64,000 nt of DNA from positions 65,443,800 to 65,507,799 of the forward strand of contig NC_083341.1 in assembly GCF_019175385.1 (NCBI RefSeq), read 5' to 3'. Numbering within the stretch: the stretch's first letter is position 1; each line of letters starts with the position of its first letter. The stretch comes from Lycium barbarum (taxonomy: Eukaryota > Streptophyta > Magnoliopsida > Solanales > Solanaceae). Shown in pieces: positions 44,760 to 56,917 of the stretch. Position numbers and translations under genes: made by a program. The notes beneath the pieces were generated by a model. It searched no databases. It was not told where the DNA came from and was given only the letters and a program-made list of their open reading frames with translations.

Positions 44760-45119
44760 TTTAGCAAACTTGTATGTTTTGTCATAGTTATGGATGATAT
44801 TGACTTCCTACTATAACAGCAAAAGTTCACTATATCAGGACTTAGTCAGAAGTTAAGGTAAATGCTAGAAAACATTGTGGAACATAACGGGTTTTCTCCT
44901 TTATCCCAAATTGATCAGTTTCTTGACTGGTATGAAGAATTGCAGATTGAAAGAATAAATCTGAATCGGATATTATATTTGAGTTTGGTACAGACCAATA
45001 AATAATATTGGAAGATGTGACAATTGCTTGAAAATGTCACCATCAACTTCATAATCAGCCAGGGGTGTAGATAAGTATGTTGAAGCGTGGTCAATCCCTT
45101 CACGGGAAAATTATAGTGC

Positions 45120-45157
<38 letters not shown>

Positions 45158-45531
45158 CTAGAACACGTTTAGCGGAATTCCTGGCTTCGCCACCGAATCT
45201 AGCTCCATGTAGGTGCATTGCAGCCTACAGCCCGAACTAAGGACGGGGTATTGGGGTAGCTCAGCTTTCTAGAGTATTATTTTGATTTCTTGAAGATCAC
45301 TAATTTTCTTATCAGACATATGTTCCATTGGAAACTTATTGATTATTCTTCTTCTCATATTTTGTGTCTCATAGGAAGTACATGAAATATGTTTAATCAC
45401 AGTTGAAGCTTTCATTACTGAATATATGTGACAATTACACATGTTGGGAGCTAATAAGATGTGCAGGGTATGCCCCAAGTATATCAGCAAAAAACAAAAA
45501 ATAGAAAAAATCAACTTGCATTGGATGTGTT
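44760..45531. other. Intergenic, 3' side of the GNAT gene
   Basis: No gene seen. It contains a TA microsatellite (45123-45153) and the segment gaattcctggcttcgccacc (45174-45193), which resembles the end of a common plant MITE. The stretch 45250-45531 would hold the 3' untranslated region of the gene ending at 45532. Confidence 0.5.
45123..45153. repeat. (TA)n microsatellite
   Basis: Fifteen or more TA units in a row. Confidence 0.95.
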
Positions 45532-47830
45532 TCATGCTCGGAGGAAAAGCAAGTGAGGTTGCTCGTCCGCAATTTTATGATGCGCCACTTCAACCACCTG
45601 GTAAAAGACCAAACATAAATGGAATTTTGGAGCTTCATCATTTATGAGAAAAACAAAAGACTGACTTAAGTTATAACAGAAACTTATATTTCAGGTTTAT
45701 ATTACCTCAAAGCCAACCTTTTGATATAGCTTTTGTGCAGGTCCGTTGTTTGTATGTACATGCACGAACACATTTTCCGCACCTATCAGACAAACAGCAG
45801 ATTTATAAGGTAAATGGATTTTTAGTCTTTTTGGTGATTCAAGCAATTATGGAATTGTTGCATCCTAATTTACTTACCATTTGCTTTGGCCGATCTAACA
45901 GCAAAATGCAACATGTTTCTCGCAACACCCTGCCTGCGAGAAGATATGGCAACACATAAATTTGCAATATTACCATATCTGTTAGCGGATCTTCTCTCGA
46001 TGTTGCAGAAAACTGGGGCGTTCACTCTTTCCTGTGGAATGGAAGACATTTCAAATAATTGTAGGAAAAGATTGCTGCTATCTTTTTATTTATCAGACAT
46101 AATGTACATCAGAATACCCCAGGAAAAGCCTCTCCATGTGACAAGTGCCCGATGATCAAATCTAGGGTCCCAACAACACTCTTAAGTACTGTATGTCTGA
46201 TATTCTTATCTTCTGTCCGCACCTGTTGATGTCAAAAATAGCAGATATGATGCTATTTTTTCTTAATGATGTGAAAGTAAGTATGAAGCTTGTCTTGGAA
46301 GAATAGAGAATAATTGAGAAAAAATCATATGCAGTGTAGACAATGATGGTAAGGTTCTGTTTCCAGACTTATACCGCAACAATGCAGGGGCATCTCTGCC
46401 CAATTTGTGCTTTACACCTCCTTTTCAAAGCATTAAACTCCTGCATAGTGGAACTAGGAGATTTTATGCACTGCCAATACGTTTTTCATGGAATAATTGT
46501 AATATTAGCCAATTGAGTACCTGCTCGGCATATTTCCTTTTATAGTTATTGATGTATCTGCATTATCAGAGAAAGTTGATTTTAGTCACCCATCTAATGT
46601 TGGTTCTTATAAATGAGGACACCATAAAACCTTATACTTTTTGGCTTACCCTTCATCATACTGGTACTCCCTTGCTTGATTTATTGAAATGTAGGTACAT
46701 ATCAATGTTGCTGGTGCATCTATCTTTTATTTTCAGCCAGATGAGTTTATGTCCTTCTAAAGCATGATCATTGATCAGTTTTTTAGCTATGCCGGTTCGA
46801 GTTTTGCACAGCGGTCTCAGGTCTGAATAAAATAGGTGTGTGGTTGATGGTGTAAAAATAGTCATAATATGATGGATCCAATTAAAATAGGATATAAAGA
46901 TGAAGAGAAATGTACCACATCGGTGAGGGATGAGATCTATGAGCTTCTTATAGGGCTTGGGCAATCCTCCTCCCTTTGAGCTAGCTTTTGGGGTGTGAGT
47001 TAAGCCCAATGTCTAATTTGACATGGTATTAGAGCCGGGCCCAGGCCCAATCCGATGTGGGTCCCCAAAAAAAAGGGTGGCAGAATGCCCTCAGACCAAC
47101 TGACCGGTCCTGGACCGATGGGAGGTGAAAATGCCTCCGGTCCATAAATGTGCACGCTCCAGACCGGACAGGACAGAAGACCCCGGATAAAAAGTTGGGC
47201 AATCCTCCTCCTTTTGAGCTAGCTTTTGGGGTGTGAATTGAGTCCAATGCCCAATTTGGCAGAAGAATTTGTATAGCCGATCCTAACTAGTTTAGGGGTA
47301 AGGCGAATTGATTAATCGATTTATGAATTATCAGTTTTCGGCAGGAGTGTGCATTGTAGAATGATCAATATGCATGCTTTCCAGTTTCTTGAACTGAAGA
47401 AATTTGCAAATATGAGAAATTTATATAATCAAACAGGGCACATACCGATCATTCTGGCGGTCTTCCCAGTGAGTCTCTGCTCGCAGCCATGCTGCTGTCT
47501 GTCAAAAACACATACAGCTTTAACTGCAAATTATCAATTATTGAACCTGAACACATTTACTTAAGATTACACAATCCATCCATGTAAAACAAGAAATATA
47601 CTAACCCAATATTCTTCATCAAGCATGGCTTCACGTGCCATGAACTGACCAAAATCAAGTCTGTTTTCCTGGTCCAACACTTCATCTGACAGCTGCAATC
47701 GATCAAAATGGAGATTTGATGTGTAAGTCGTTTCGGATTGTGGAATCGGATATCGCTGAAATTCTGTAGATAGTTCTTTCTTCCCTGTGCCTGACGAATT
47801 GGGAGTCAATGACCGGCATTGAAGTAACAA
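45532..47830 (-). CDS. GNAT-family N-acetyltransferase, at least eight exons, probably plastid-targeted
   Basis: Reassembled by eye from GT-AG exons: 47606-~47830 (LQLSDEVLDQENRLDFGQFM, DEEYW), 47446-47498 (TAAWLRAETHWEDRQND), 46521-46557 (YINNYKRKYAEQ), 46375-46440 (EFNALKRRCKAQIGQRCP), 46118-46222 (VVGTLDLIIGHLSHGEAFPG), 45878-46031 (NIERRSANRYGNIANLCVAI then RRQGVARNMLHFAVRSAKAN), 45706-45782 (AENVFVHVHTNNGPAQKLYQ, KVGFE), 45532-45597 (VVEVAHHKIADEQPH, stop 45532). Phases fit at every junction and no stop interrupts. RRQGVA is the acetyl-CoA pyrophosphate loop (R/Q-x-x-G-x-G/A) and NNGPAQKLYQKVGF the classic GNAT motif B region. Such plant proteins acetylate N termini or lysines, often in plastids. 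The N-terminal exon is unresolved: no ATG lies in frame upstream of 47606-47830, and a candidate transit-peptide-like frame at 48271-48331 starts with GTG. The gene may be intact or lack its start. Confidence 0.85.
46911..47261 (+). mobile_element. TRIM-like element in a GNAT intron
   Basis: It begins TGTACCACATCGGTGAGGG (46911), the typical start of small plant terminal-repeat elements. A 113 bp repeat unit ends at tttgaca (47023) and is followed by TGGTATTAGAGC (47024-47035), one base from the initiator-Met primer site. A second, 5'-truncated copy of the repeat (47195-47261, gggcaatcctcctcc...gagctagcttttggggtgtg) closes the element. There is no coding. It lies between GNAT exons 47446-47498 and 46521-46557, antisense to the gene. 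Confidence 0.7.
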
Positions 47831-50199
47831 GATTTTGATTTTTTTCCCTCTTATATATAGTCAATGCTGTGCAGTATTCAGGAAGTATAATCAGACCTCT
47901 TTATAACGGTAATCCTCTGTAACAACATTTTATTATAATGAGAAAGTTTTCCTTGGAACTGATTTTTCATATTATGTTAGATATTTTATGTGCTCTATAA
48001 CATTATTTCTTATAGCAGCCAACAATTCTGCAGACAAACAACGCGAGTTTTGACTGTACTTCATTGGGGGAAGGAAATAGATGGACTTACTGACATTGTC
48101 CAGGAAGCAGTAATGTTCTGATGCCTGAAGGAACTTCCCATTTTATAGCAAGAATTTGTGAGGTAACCAGTACTCTGCGAAGCCATTGTTGACATTTTTT
48201 GTGCTTTTCTTGGTTAGGAAAATGACAAAGTTAGGAGCTTTCTTAATTCTTGAGCACCAAACAGTTTGAAGGGTATATGCAGCACAACTCTTCAAAGTAA
48301 TTACACCAGATTTTAACTCTCTGGTGGCCACTTATGAAAGTCAAAGCACTGCGTTACTTGTCGGGGAATGTAAAAATGGACAATTTTTCTGTTATTACCA
48401 AACCTTTTAGTGTTATTTTGTTTCCTTTTTTCGTCTGACTTTGTACCTTGAACTCCTTATGCCAGTTTCATTTAAGTATATTCAATCACAAGTGCGGATA
48501 AAGGAGGAGAGACAGTACATTGACAATTAGCACGATTATTTTAGGATTGATCAAAAGTGAATTCGGAACTAAAGTTAGTGAGTTCAGAATAAATATTATC
48601 TCCTTATATGCATATATTTTTACTTCTTTTTTTTTTTTTTTTTTGGTTCATATATATATATTTCAAGCCGAAAAATAACAGATACAGTTAACGCTCCTTT
48701 GGAAAGTTTTGTTTAAACTGAAACTGTCACAGCTTAAGAGGTTTTGTCAGTGTGCTAGTAAATTTTGGATTATTCTGTGAAAATTTGAGTTGTGGAGCAC
48801 ATGGGTTTGGAAAGGAAACCATTAGCGGCTATAATAATTAGGTGAAGGTAATGTATATCATTGCAATCCATACGTGGATCTATAGCAGCCAACCACACTG
48901 CTTCCTTGTCCTCCTCACGTTACATTTAAATATTTAATACTTACAAAATTGGGATCACCGATTTAAGGATACCTTTTTCTTTTTTATAAAAAAATAAACG
49001 TACTGAGTTGTCTATTTATTGCAGATTATGTGTCCACGGGAATTATTCATCACTTGTATCAATGAAGTAGGATGTAGCTCACACATAATTGTCTTTCTTT
49101 CATTTACTTGATCAACATTATTATTTATGCATTTATTTTTTCTAACAAATCATTGACTTATAAATAAAGACAAAGATAATACAATGAATCACTCTTTTAT
49201 CACTAAATTATACAAGTTAATAATCTGATTATTGTATACAAAAAAATGCAACTTTCATCGAACAGAAAAATTGTAAACCTTTTATCATGACTTCTGCTCG
49301 TAGCATATCTTGATTCATTTTTTTAAGAAACCACTAAGTATCACTTAGTGAAGGGATAGTTATAAATAATATTAAATAGTTCAACTAAACAAAAAAAAAA
49401 AAAATCAAAGGACTTGGGTCAACATGATCCGGTTCAAATAAAAACAACAAAGTAAACAATCAGCTGGCACCCACTCCATTCTCACAAAACAATTAGGAAA
49501 GTTCTTGAATGGTTGACTTCGCCGGAGCAAAGCCGTCGCATATCCTCCATGGTTCAACCTCTGATTTTCCGGTATGGATTTGCATCATATTCGCACCCTT
49601 AAGCTCTCACCGGTGCTGCAAATCCATAGCCAAGGAGTTTATTCTCAGATAAACCTGATCTGTTCCTTTCAAGTAAGAAATGCTTCCAATCTTCGATTTT
49701 CCTTCCTTGTAAATGAGAAAAAATATGCTATGTCGATCTTCTGCTATTGTCTTATCCGATCTAAAGAGATATGAGTTGATGTGTTCTTGGAATCTGTGAA
49801 TCTGCTATGCATATTTGAATGTTGAGCTGAAATCTTTTCAACTGAATTAGCTAGAATGAGTGCAGTCCAAAGTTGTGATTGATGTAAACAAAATTGAGGA
49901 TGCAATTTAGTATGTTTTTGTTCATAATCTACAACTTAGCCTCCCCCAATTAGACACGGAAATGGTTAATCATCATATTTAAAGCAATAGATATGTAATG
50001 CACAAATACTCTAGTCAATTAAAGAGTTAAACACCTCATGATGATTTCTTTGCCAGAGGTCTGCTCCAAAATTTGCCAGAGGTCTGCTCCAAAATTGAAT
50101 GTACATATGATTCTGCTTCCCATCTATTGACCCAACTTCAATGGGTGAGCAATGGCTAATACCACCATTAGAAGTTCTATCAATATTTGGGTCACAAAG
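47831..50199. other. Upstream region of the GNAT gene, no other gene supported
   Basis: Presumed promoter and first exon/intron of the GNAT gene occupy the left part (candidate first exon 48271-48331, minus). A T run and TA repeat lie at 48630-48660. At 49574-49672 a short plus-strand frame (MDLHHIRTLKLSPVLQ) is followed by a donor-like caagtaag. This could be an orphan first exon but has no recognisable continuation. A 22 bp tandem duplication (gccagaggtctgctccaaaatt) lies at 50053-50096. Confidence 0.45.
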
Positions 50200-52345
50200 T
50201 CATGTATGTACATCATTATTTCCAGGATTCTTAGCATTCCTGATCCTGAGAGTGGGGACTTGATGTGTGTCTAAGTTTAGAATCATCCTCCATGCACTGG
50301 CTAACTTAGAAAAGGAATTAAAGCTTGATGTACCTGCAAAATCAAAAGCTAGGTTAGTTAAAAAATCTGCCAAGGTCTTTCCTTTCCTGTATATATGTTG
50401 TATTATCACATTAAATACATCCCTCATCCTCCTGAGTCTATCCACCTCTATAATAATACACCATGGTATTTCCCACTCCCCATCAACCACTTTCTTCATC
50501 AGTAAGGAGTCAGTTTTCAAAATCAATGGATGAAGCTCATGATTCAAGCAGTAGCTCAATCCTTCATCATTGCTCTTGCCTCTACCACAACATTAGAATT
50601 TTGGCCCAAATCCTTACATTCTGCAAATATAAATCTACATTCCAGTCCCCAACACAAAAACCATAAAAACTAGGCCCAGGATTGCCCTTAGATGCTCCAT
50701 CAGTGTTACATTTATACCACCTCTCTAAAGGAAACTTCTAGTATGAAATCTTGGTAATCAAAATAGGTTTATACACTTCAAGAAAAACCACCAATTCAGG
50801 CCAAAGAAAGGGTATGTTTTTCAGCCAGGGATATCTGCTTCTTGTTAAGTAGTACATGTTTTTATTAATCTCATGAATAACTCTATTGAAACTCACATGT
50901 CCTCCATGTTTAATAATGTTTCTTCTCTTCCACAACTCCCAAGTAATCATTGCAGGAACTGCATAAAGGATAGGTTTAAACGTCTCAGCACACTCTATCT
51001 TTCACCAAGTTCTGAGAACTTGATGATTCTGAATGAGGTCCATTTGTATTCCAACTGCCTGTTTAAACACTTTCCGCATATCTAAAGCAAATTTACTTGT
51101 GAGGAAAATATGTTGCATAGTCTTCTGTTATGGAACTGTACAACAATAACATTTTGATACAATGAGAATCCTAATCCTCATTAATGTGTCATCAGTAGGA
51201 AGGATAGATTTCCATAATCTCCGAAGAAAGAAGGATATCTTAAAAGGCCCCTTAATCCACAATTGTTTAAAATCAATTTTTTCATGCTCCCTCTATCTAA
51301 AAATGTTCCATGAACTATTTACAGAAAATTTTCCTGTACTAGTAGACATCCACTAAGGTCTGTCCCAATTACCTTCTAGTTCCCTTAGATGAATTTCTGA
51401 TTTGATATGTTCCACTATGTCTGTGGGGAAAGATTGATTAAGTACTTGATCTTTCCAACATCCTCCGTCTATAAGATCAGCCTCATCTTCAAGTTCTTCA
51501 TTTAAGTGATATTTAATAGGAACTACATAGTGAAGAGCACCCAATTTGGTCCAATTTTCATACCAAACATTGGATGTTCCCCCTTTAATTTCCCACCAAA
51601 TCTCATGCTCAATTGATTCCCTTACTTGTAACATATTCTTTCATACTTGTGTTCCACCTTTCCATTGTCCAATGTAGGTATTACTTTCTTACAATACTTG
51701 TTCCGAATGTAATTTGCCATACAGAAGATGTAATCCTGAATCTCCACCATAATTTAGCAAATAAGACATTAGACATATCAAACAGAGATTTAAACCCCAG
51801 ACCACCTTCCACAGTTGGTAGGCAAACATCCTTCTAAGAGACCGAACGTATACTCCTCCCTTCTTCCTTACTACTCCAAAAGAATTTAGCAAAAATTCTA
51901 TGAAGTTCCTTAATTATACATTTAGGAGGTGCAATAACTGAAAGGAGATGAATAGGCATACTTTGAAGAACACTATTAAGCAGAACAACTTTTCCTCCAA
52001 AGGAAAGTATCTTTCCTTTTCAAGAGTGTAGTTTCCCCTTCACCTTTTTAAAAAGATCAGCATAATATATCTTTTTCTTCCTAGAATGACAGTTAGGACA
52101 ACCAAGATAAGTGAAAGGGAACTATTCCTTAGAAAAACTAGTTATATGCTCAGCTGCTTGCATCAACTCATTTCCCACCTTGGAGTACATATAGAAAGAA
52201 ATCTTAGGTGCGTTAATTAATTGCCTAGAAGTCTGTTATGTATTTCTTCGAACATGCATAATTCTCCTTAGAGAATATGAATCATCAAAAGCAAAAATAA
52301 TTGTATCATCAACGTAAGTTACATATCTTGATCCACTACGGTATG
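50200..52345 (-). pseudogene. LINE ORF2 remnant (RT end, Zn-binding region, RNase H)
   Basis: Minus-strand order. RT catalytic region near 52300 reads VTYVDDTIIFAFDD. RT thumb motifs follow at 51840-52060 (FGGKVVLLNSVLQSMPIHLL, then IFAKFFW). A W-rich segment at 51353-51634 includes WWEIKGGTSNVWYENWTKLG. The zf-RVT-like segment at 50738-50950 reads WELWKRRNIIKHGG. An RNase H (RVT_3) domain at 50200-50559 reads ILKTDSLLMKKVVDG, VFNVIIQHIYRKGKTLADFL. Frames change often. The endonuclease half and a clear 3' tail are missing. In intact plant L1-type elements ORF2 performs target-primed reverse transcription. Confidence 0.85.
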
Positions 52346-52778
52346 AATAGCAAGTTTTTATATTCTAACCAGGAAAGTTTAAGTTTTTTATATAGTTAAT
52401 ATTGTAGGATGGTCAAAGTGGACAATATTACTTGAAATTAGAGCTCATGATACTGTAGTTCGAATTGTGACATCTTGATAGGAAGAAAGATTGGGGTTAT
52501 TCTATAGGAGGATTAGGCATTTTGACAATATTTGGTAAAGCAAAAAAAAAAAAAAAAAAGGAAACATATATATAATTAAAGTGAAAGAGCATCATATGAA
52601 AGTTGAGCAATTCCCCATTATTTGCTATCATGATATGGATCAGAATGGGTGCTAAATCCACAAGAATTGGGTCTGCGCATGGGCTATCTACTATGGGATA
52701 ATATTGTACACTTGTTCAGCCCGTGGCTTTCATTTATAAACTGGATCGTATGCCCAGTGCTTCGTAAAAATTTCATTT

Positions 52779-53408
52779 TTTTGCGCGGATTTCCCTTCTT
52801 TTGGGGTGGTCTTTAATTTTTGTCCTCAAATTGCCGATTCTTAAGTTTTGGCCTTCGCTTGAAAAGGTGGCCTAAAATACCTTGAGGTTCTGGGTTCGAA
52901 CTCCCGCTCAGTCCAAAAGAAAAAAAAAATCGCAAGACAAGGCTTTGCAAAAAGTTCTGCCTTATACAACAGACTTTGCCTTAAGGCATAACTAAAAGTC
53001 TGCCCTGCCGGAGACGACAGAACTTTGCCTTATAAGGCAAACTTTTAGTTATGCCTTAAGGAGAAGTTCTGCCTTATGGGCAGGGCAGACTTTTAGTTAT
53101 GTCTTAAGGCAAAGTCTGCCCCATAAGACAGAACTTTTCCTTAAGGCATAACTAAAAGTTTGCCTTATAAGGCAAAGTTCTGCCGTCTCCGGCAGACTTT
53201 TAGTTATGCCTTAAAGCAAAATCTGCCGCATAAGGTAGAACTTTTTGCAAAGCCTTGCCTTGCGAATTTTTTTATTTTTATGACTAAACCGGGGTTCGAA
53301 CCTAGAACCTCGGGGTATTTTAGGCTAAGGCCAAAAAGTAAAGACCAGCAATTTGAGGGAAAAAAACTAAAGACCACCCCCAACGAAGAGCAATCGTGCA
53401 AATTGCGC
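52779..53408. mobile_element. Fold-back repeat, family F, copy d (most complete)
   Basis: The left arm (52779 on) reads gcgcggatttcccttctttt, ggtggtctttaatttttgtcc, ttctgggttcgaactcccg. The right arm (to 53408) is the reverse complement with about 80% agreement (ggttcgaacctagaacc, aaagaccacccccaacgaag, gcaaattgcgc). The interior (52935-53265) is an array of inward and outward copies of gccttaaggcataactaaaag, so the element folds on itself several times. Flanking taaaaatttcat (52765-52776) and taaaaattcat (53409-53419) may be an imperfect 10-11 bp target duplication. It has no coding. Confidence 0.8.
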
Positions 53409-53499
53409 TAAAAATTCATGGAGTACCTTATTTTGGGCACACTATTTAATTAATATTTGTTTTTTTTTTTGCACGACTACCCGCTGTTCTTCTCGCTTT

Positions 53500-54010
53500 C
53501 TTGCTCAGACGCACAAGTTTGAAATTGCGGTCATTTTTACATGTAGTTCACGCGTGTATGCATGACTAAAGTGCAGGCATACTTGAAAAAAATGAGTGTT
53601 AATTGGGTTTCTTAGATGTGTTGTTTACTTGATGATTAAAGTTTTGTCCTTTAGATATTTGAAAATTATGTTTCAAAGTTGAGCTTGTTTAGAGTAGATT
53701 TGAGTGTTGAATCGTGTGTTGAATTGTTAAAATTCGGAGAACAAATTATTATTTTTTGTTCAGGCGCACATGTGTGAAATTCCAGCCCCTTTTTACGTAT
53801 ATTTCAATCATGTATGGCTAAGGTGAAAACACGCATGGAAATTTGACAAAAAAATGTAGACACACATGAGTGAAATTTTAGCCTATATTTACATGTATTT
53901 CAGTCATGTAGGACTGAAGGCCAGGCATACATAGAAAAATCTCGACATACATGACTGAAATTTGAACCAATTTTATATGCACCTCAATCAAAAATGTCCG
54001 AACTTTGCTA
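53500..54010. repeat. Degenerate ~90 bp repeat units
   Basis: Four diverged units share the order gcaca..tg(a)gtgaaatt, acatgtatttca(g/a)tcatgta, aaggc.aggcatac, at about 53507-53595, 53762-53857, 53863-53940 and 53944-54010. Separated by unrelated sequence after the first unit. Non-coding. Family unknown. Confidence 0.5.
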
Positions 54011-54217
54011 CGGAAAGTCATACCAAACATCAAGCGAAAACTCAGATGTTTGACCTTCACAAGGCCACACTTTTAGACGCGAATGTCTGAAGTTGCCGAG
54101 CTTCAGGCGCGATGTGGGTACTCGTACAAAAAAAAATTATATATATATGACGGGTGTTATTTAAATGGCGCGATTAAATTAGAGTGTTTGTGCATTTTCC
54201 CTACTATGCTTCTGGCC

Positions 54218-54220
<3 letters not shown>

Positions 54221-54253
<33 letters not shown>

Positions 54254-54505
54254 AGGAATTGCACGGTTTGCTGTCAAATGGGCTGATCTTTAATTTTTGT
54301 CCTTCAAATGAGTTGATCTTTAATTTTTGCCTTTCAAAAACGAAATTATGCCTAGCGGGGCATAAGTTCTTTAAGGAATCTAACATAACTTGTGAGATAT
54401 TATGAAGCGAAAATACAAATTTATGCCTCGCAAAAAAAATGTTTGTCTTGACGGGTAAAAATTAAAGACCTCGCAAAATTGGGACAAAAGTGCAACGACC
54501 ACTTT
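54221..54505. mobile_element. Fold-back repeat, family F, copy e (diverged)
   Basis: A T29 run, then ttgcacggtttgctg, two copies of ctttaatttttg(t/c)c, a short gcctagcggggcataag interior, and the inverted right side aaaaattaaagacc...gtgcaac. It lacks the GGTTCGAACC palindrome. Probably a shortened relative. Confidence 0.55.
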
Positions 54506-56917
54506 TTGTAATTCTTTCTCTTTTCCTCACTTATTCTAAAAACAAAAAAGAGAAAAAAGGGGGAAGAGGGATTCATCACCTATATTTAATTGGATTACTA
54601 ATCTTCTTCATTCCTTCTCACGACAATAATTAGAATGAAAAATAGGGGAATGACGATGGACCCCGAAGAAAATGATTAATCACTATCAATAGATATGCTA
54701 AAGCCCCGAACCATATATATTGGTGACACAGCACACAGAGAACCATATATCTCAAAACTTCCCCATTTTGAATAGCTTGAGGCAAAATTGATTCATTTTT
54801 CCTTATTTTGGAACAACTATTAGTACTAAGGATATTTTTGAGCTATTTGGCTAGTTGGAGGTCATTTTTTAACCAAAAACATAAGGGCGAGGGCATTTTT
54901 GAGCCAAAAACGCTATAGATGGTAAGTTTGATCAATTTTAAATGTATGTGATTTATCGATTTGATATGTTTATTTCTTCGATTTGTTGTTAATAAAACCA
55001 AATCAAATCAAATATTGTCGGTTATTTAAAACCAAACCTCATTTTAAAAAAAAAAAAAAAAAACAAACCAACCAAACCAAATCCAAAAAAGTACTGATTT
55101 ATTTAATTGATTTGGTACAATTTTCAGTTTGGATCGATTTTTAACCAAATCATGAACATCCCTCAAATAGGGGGCGGCTCAGGGGCGTTAGTAAGCCTTT
55201 ACTTTAGGCCCCCCAAAATTTTAACAGTAAAGTTTATGATTTTAATTTTGCGTAAACCATATTGAAAATTGTAAAATACTACATCCTTTTGACAAAAAAT
55301 ATTCTATAACTTTAAATTAAACTACTCAACTCTTCATATTAATAGATAAAGTTTTTATAATTACATATATCTAATATATTACAAACACATGACTAACATC
55401 TTACTACCTTGAATTAATCCTTACTATTATAAATAATAATGTTACTAAGTAAAATTAAAACTTTATGTCTTTTGAGAATACTACACAAAAAAGAGTATGA
55501 AAAAACAAAAAAGGTAACACTTTCAATTAGTTAAACATAAGCTTAATATGGATCTGTGTTCCTTTATTTATGCATAAAGTTTTCAATTTTAGGTGAAAAT
55601 TAATGAGCCAAGGGACAAAATATAGTGTACTCTAATTTTTTTTTTGTCGTGTGAGGGTATTGTCAGAAACATTTTGCTTTACAAGTCTTCTTTCTTAAAC
55701 TTGGAGATACATCTGCAGAATGTAATTTGTAGTTGAACAACATGAGATAAGGATTTCCTTATGAGCGGAATACACTGGAAACCAAAAAAGAAAATGAAAG
55801 TTGACTAGTGGAAACAAGTTTTGATTGAAACTCATTAAATCTGTTATACTTTTACGGAGAGAAATACTATTCACATAGCCTCACTAAATAATTCTTATTA
55901 CATCGAATTATTTTCTAAATTATGTCTTCAGTTTTCCTTGTTGGTAATTTAGACTTTTTCCTCACTTTTTTGCATCTTTGTAAATGCAGATTTCTCTTAA
56001 GCATCTGCCAAAGCTTCAATGTTGCTTTACTCATCCCACTATATTCATGCTTGACATATAATCATGAAAAAACAAAAGTCTCGTAGACTTGGTTTTTAGT
56101 ATCATCCTCGAAAGTCATTGCCTTATTGGTAATTTGATATTTATTTTATTTAGGATTGTTAAGGCAACAATAATATTACACGATTAATTACTTCTTACTT
56201 CTTTTTGTTTTTCTACCCGTGATTGTGCACGAGGGAGGACTACATTCGTGGGGAACTATCCTCGCGCTCATCGAATAGGCTTAACGTTGTTATTGTGTAT
56301 GACTCATTGAACTTCTTTAAGTAGTTATTGACTTTTAATCATTTCTGGAGGAGAAAGCTCTAACTGATTTTAAAATCTGTTCAGAGATATATCCTGCACT
56401 TGATACACAACAGAATATGAACATGATCATTCGGCTTCTTGATAAATTAAATAAATTACTTCGGTTAAAAGGTTTGGTTGTGGCATGTACTAATAATGTT
56501 ATGACATGATGCATTTGTATCAGAAGAAAATTATGCACTAGTTTAGCTTAAGAGGTGTACGGCTCTCAACCATATGCGAGTGTCGGGTCAATAATTTCTA
56601 GTTACAGAATCTATTCTAGGTTTCACCATTGCATGCAATTGTACATTTGATTTGTGTTTGATTTATAAAGTTTGAGGAACTTTAGTATTCCAATTTATTC
56701 GCACGTATTGCTTATCACTGATATAAAAATATAACTTGTATAAACAGTGAGTCTTCATGAGAGTTGCTTACTGGAGAATAGTCTTCTATTTCCTGATATA
56801 ACCTGATGTATCTAATTGTAGCCTTTTGAGATGCTTCTCTCGACCAATGCAAAAGTTGTTGCGACAAACCTCAAGTCTTATATATAGCTTGGGGGAACAA
56901 CTATAACTTGATATAAT
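54506..56917. other. AT-rich intergenic, nothing identified
   Basis: No sustained frame, splice-compatible exon series, RNA gene or complete repeat boundary was recognised. The stretch includes a poly-A tract (55049-55063), short accaaatcaaat-type repeats near 55000-55100, and cgagggaggactacattcgtg near 56230, whose identity I do not know. Confidence 0.5.

Noticed and set aside
46906..47266. Target duplication of the TRIM-like element
   Set aside because: agaaa and gaaga do not match, and the second repeat is truncated, so ends are not both original.
49574..49774. First exon of a host gene
   Set aside because: Only a short Met frame with a donor-like site and no recognisable continuation or homology. 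Kept as a note in the intergenic entry.
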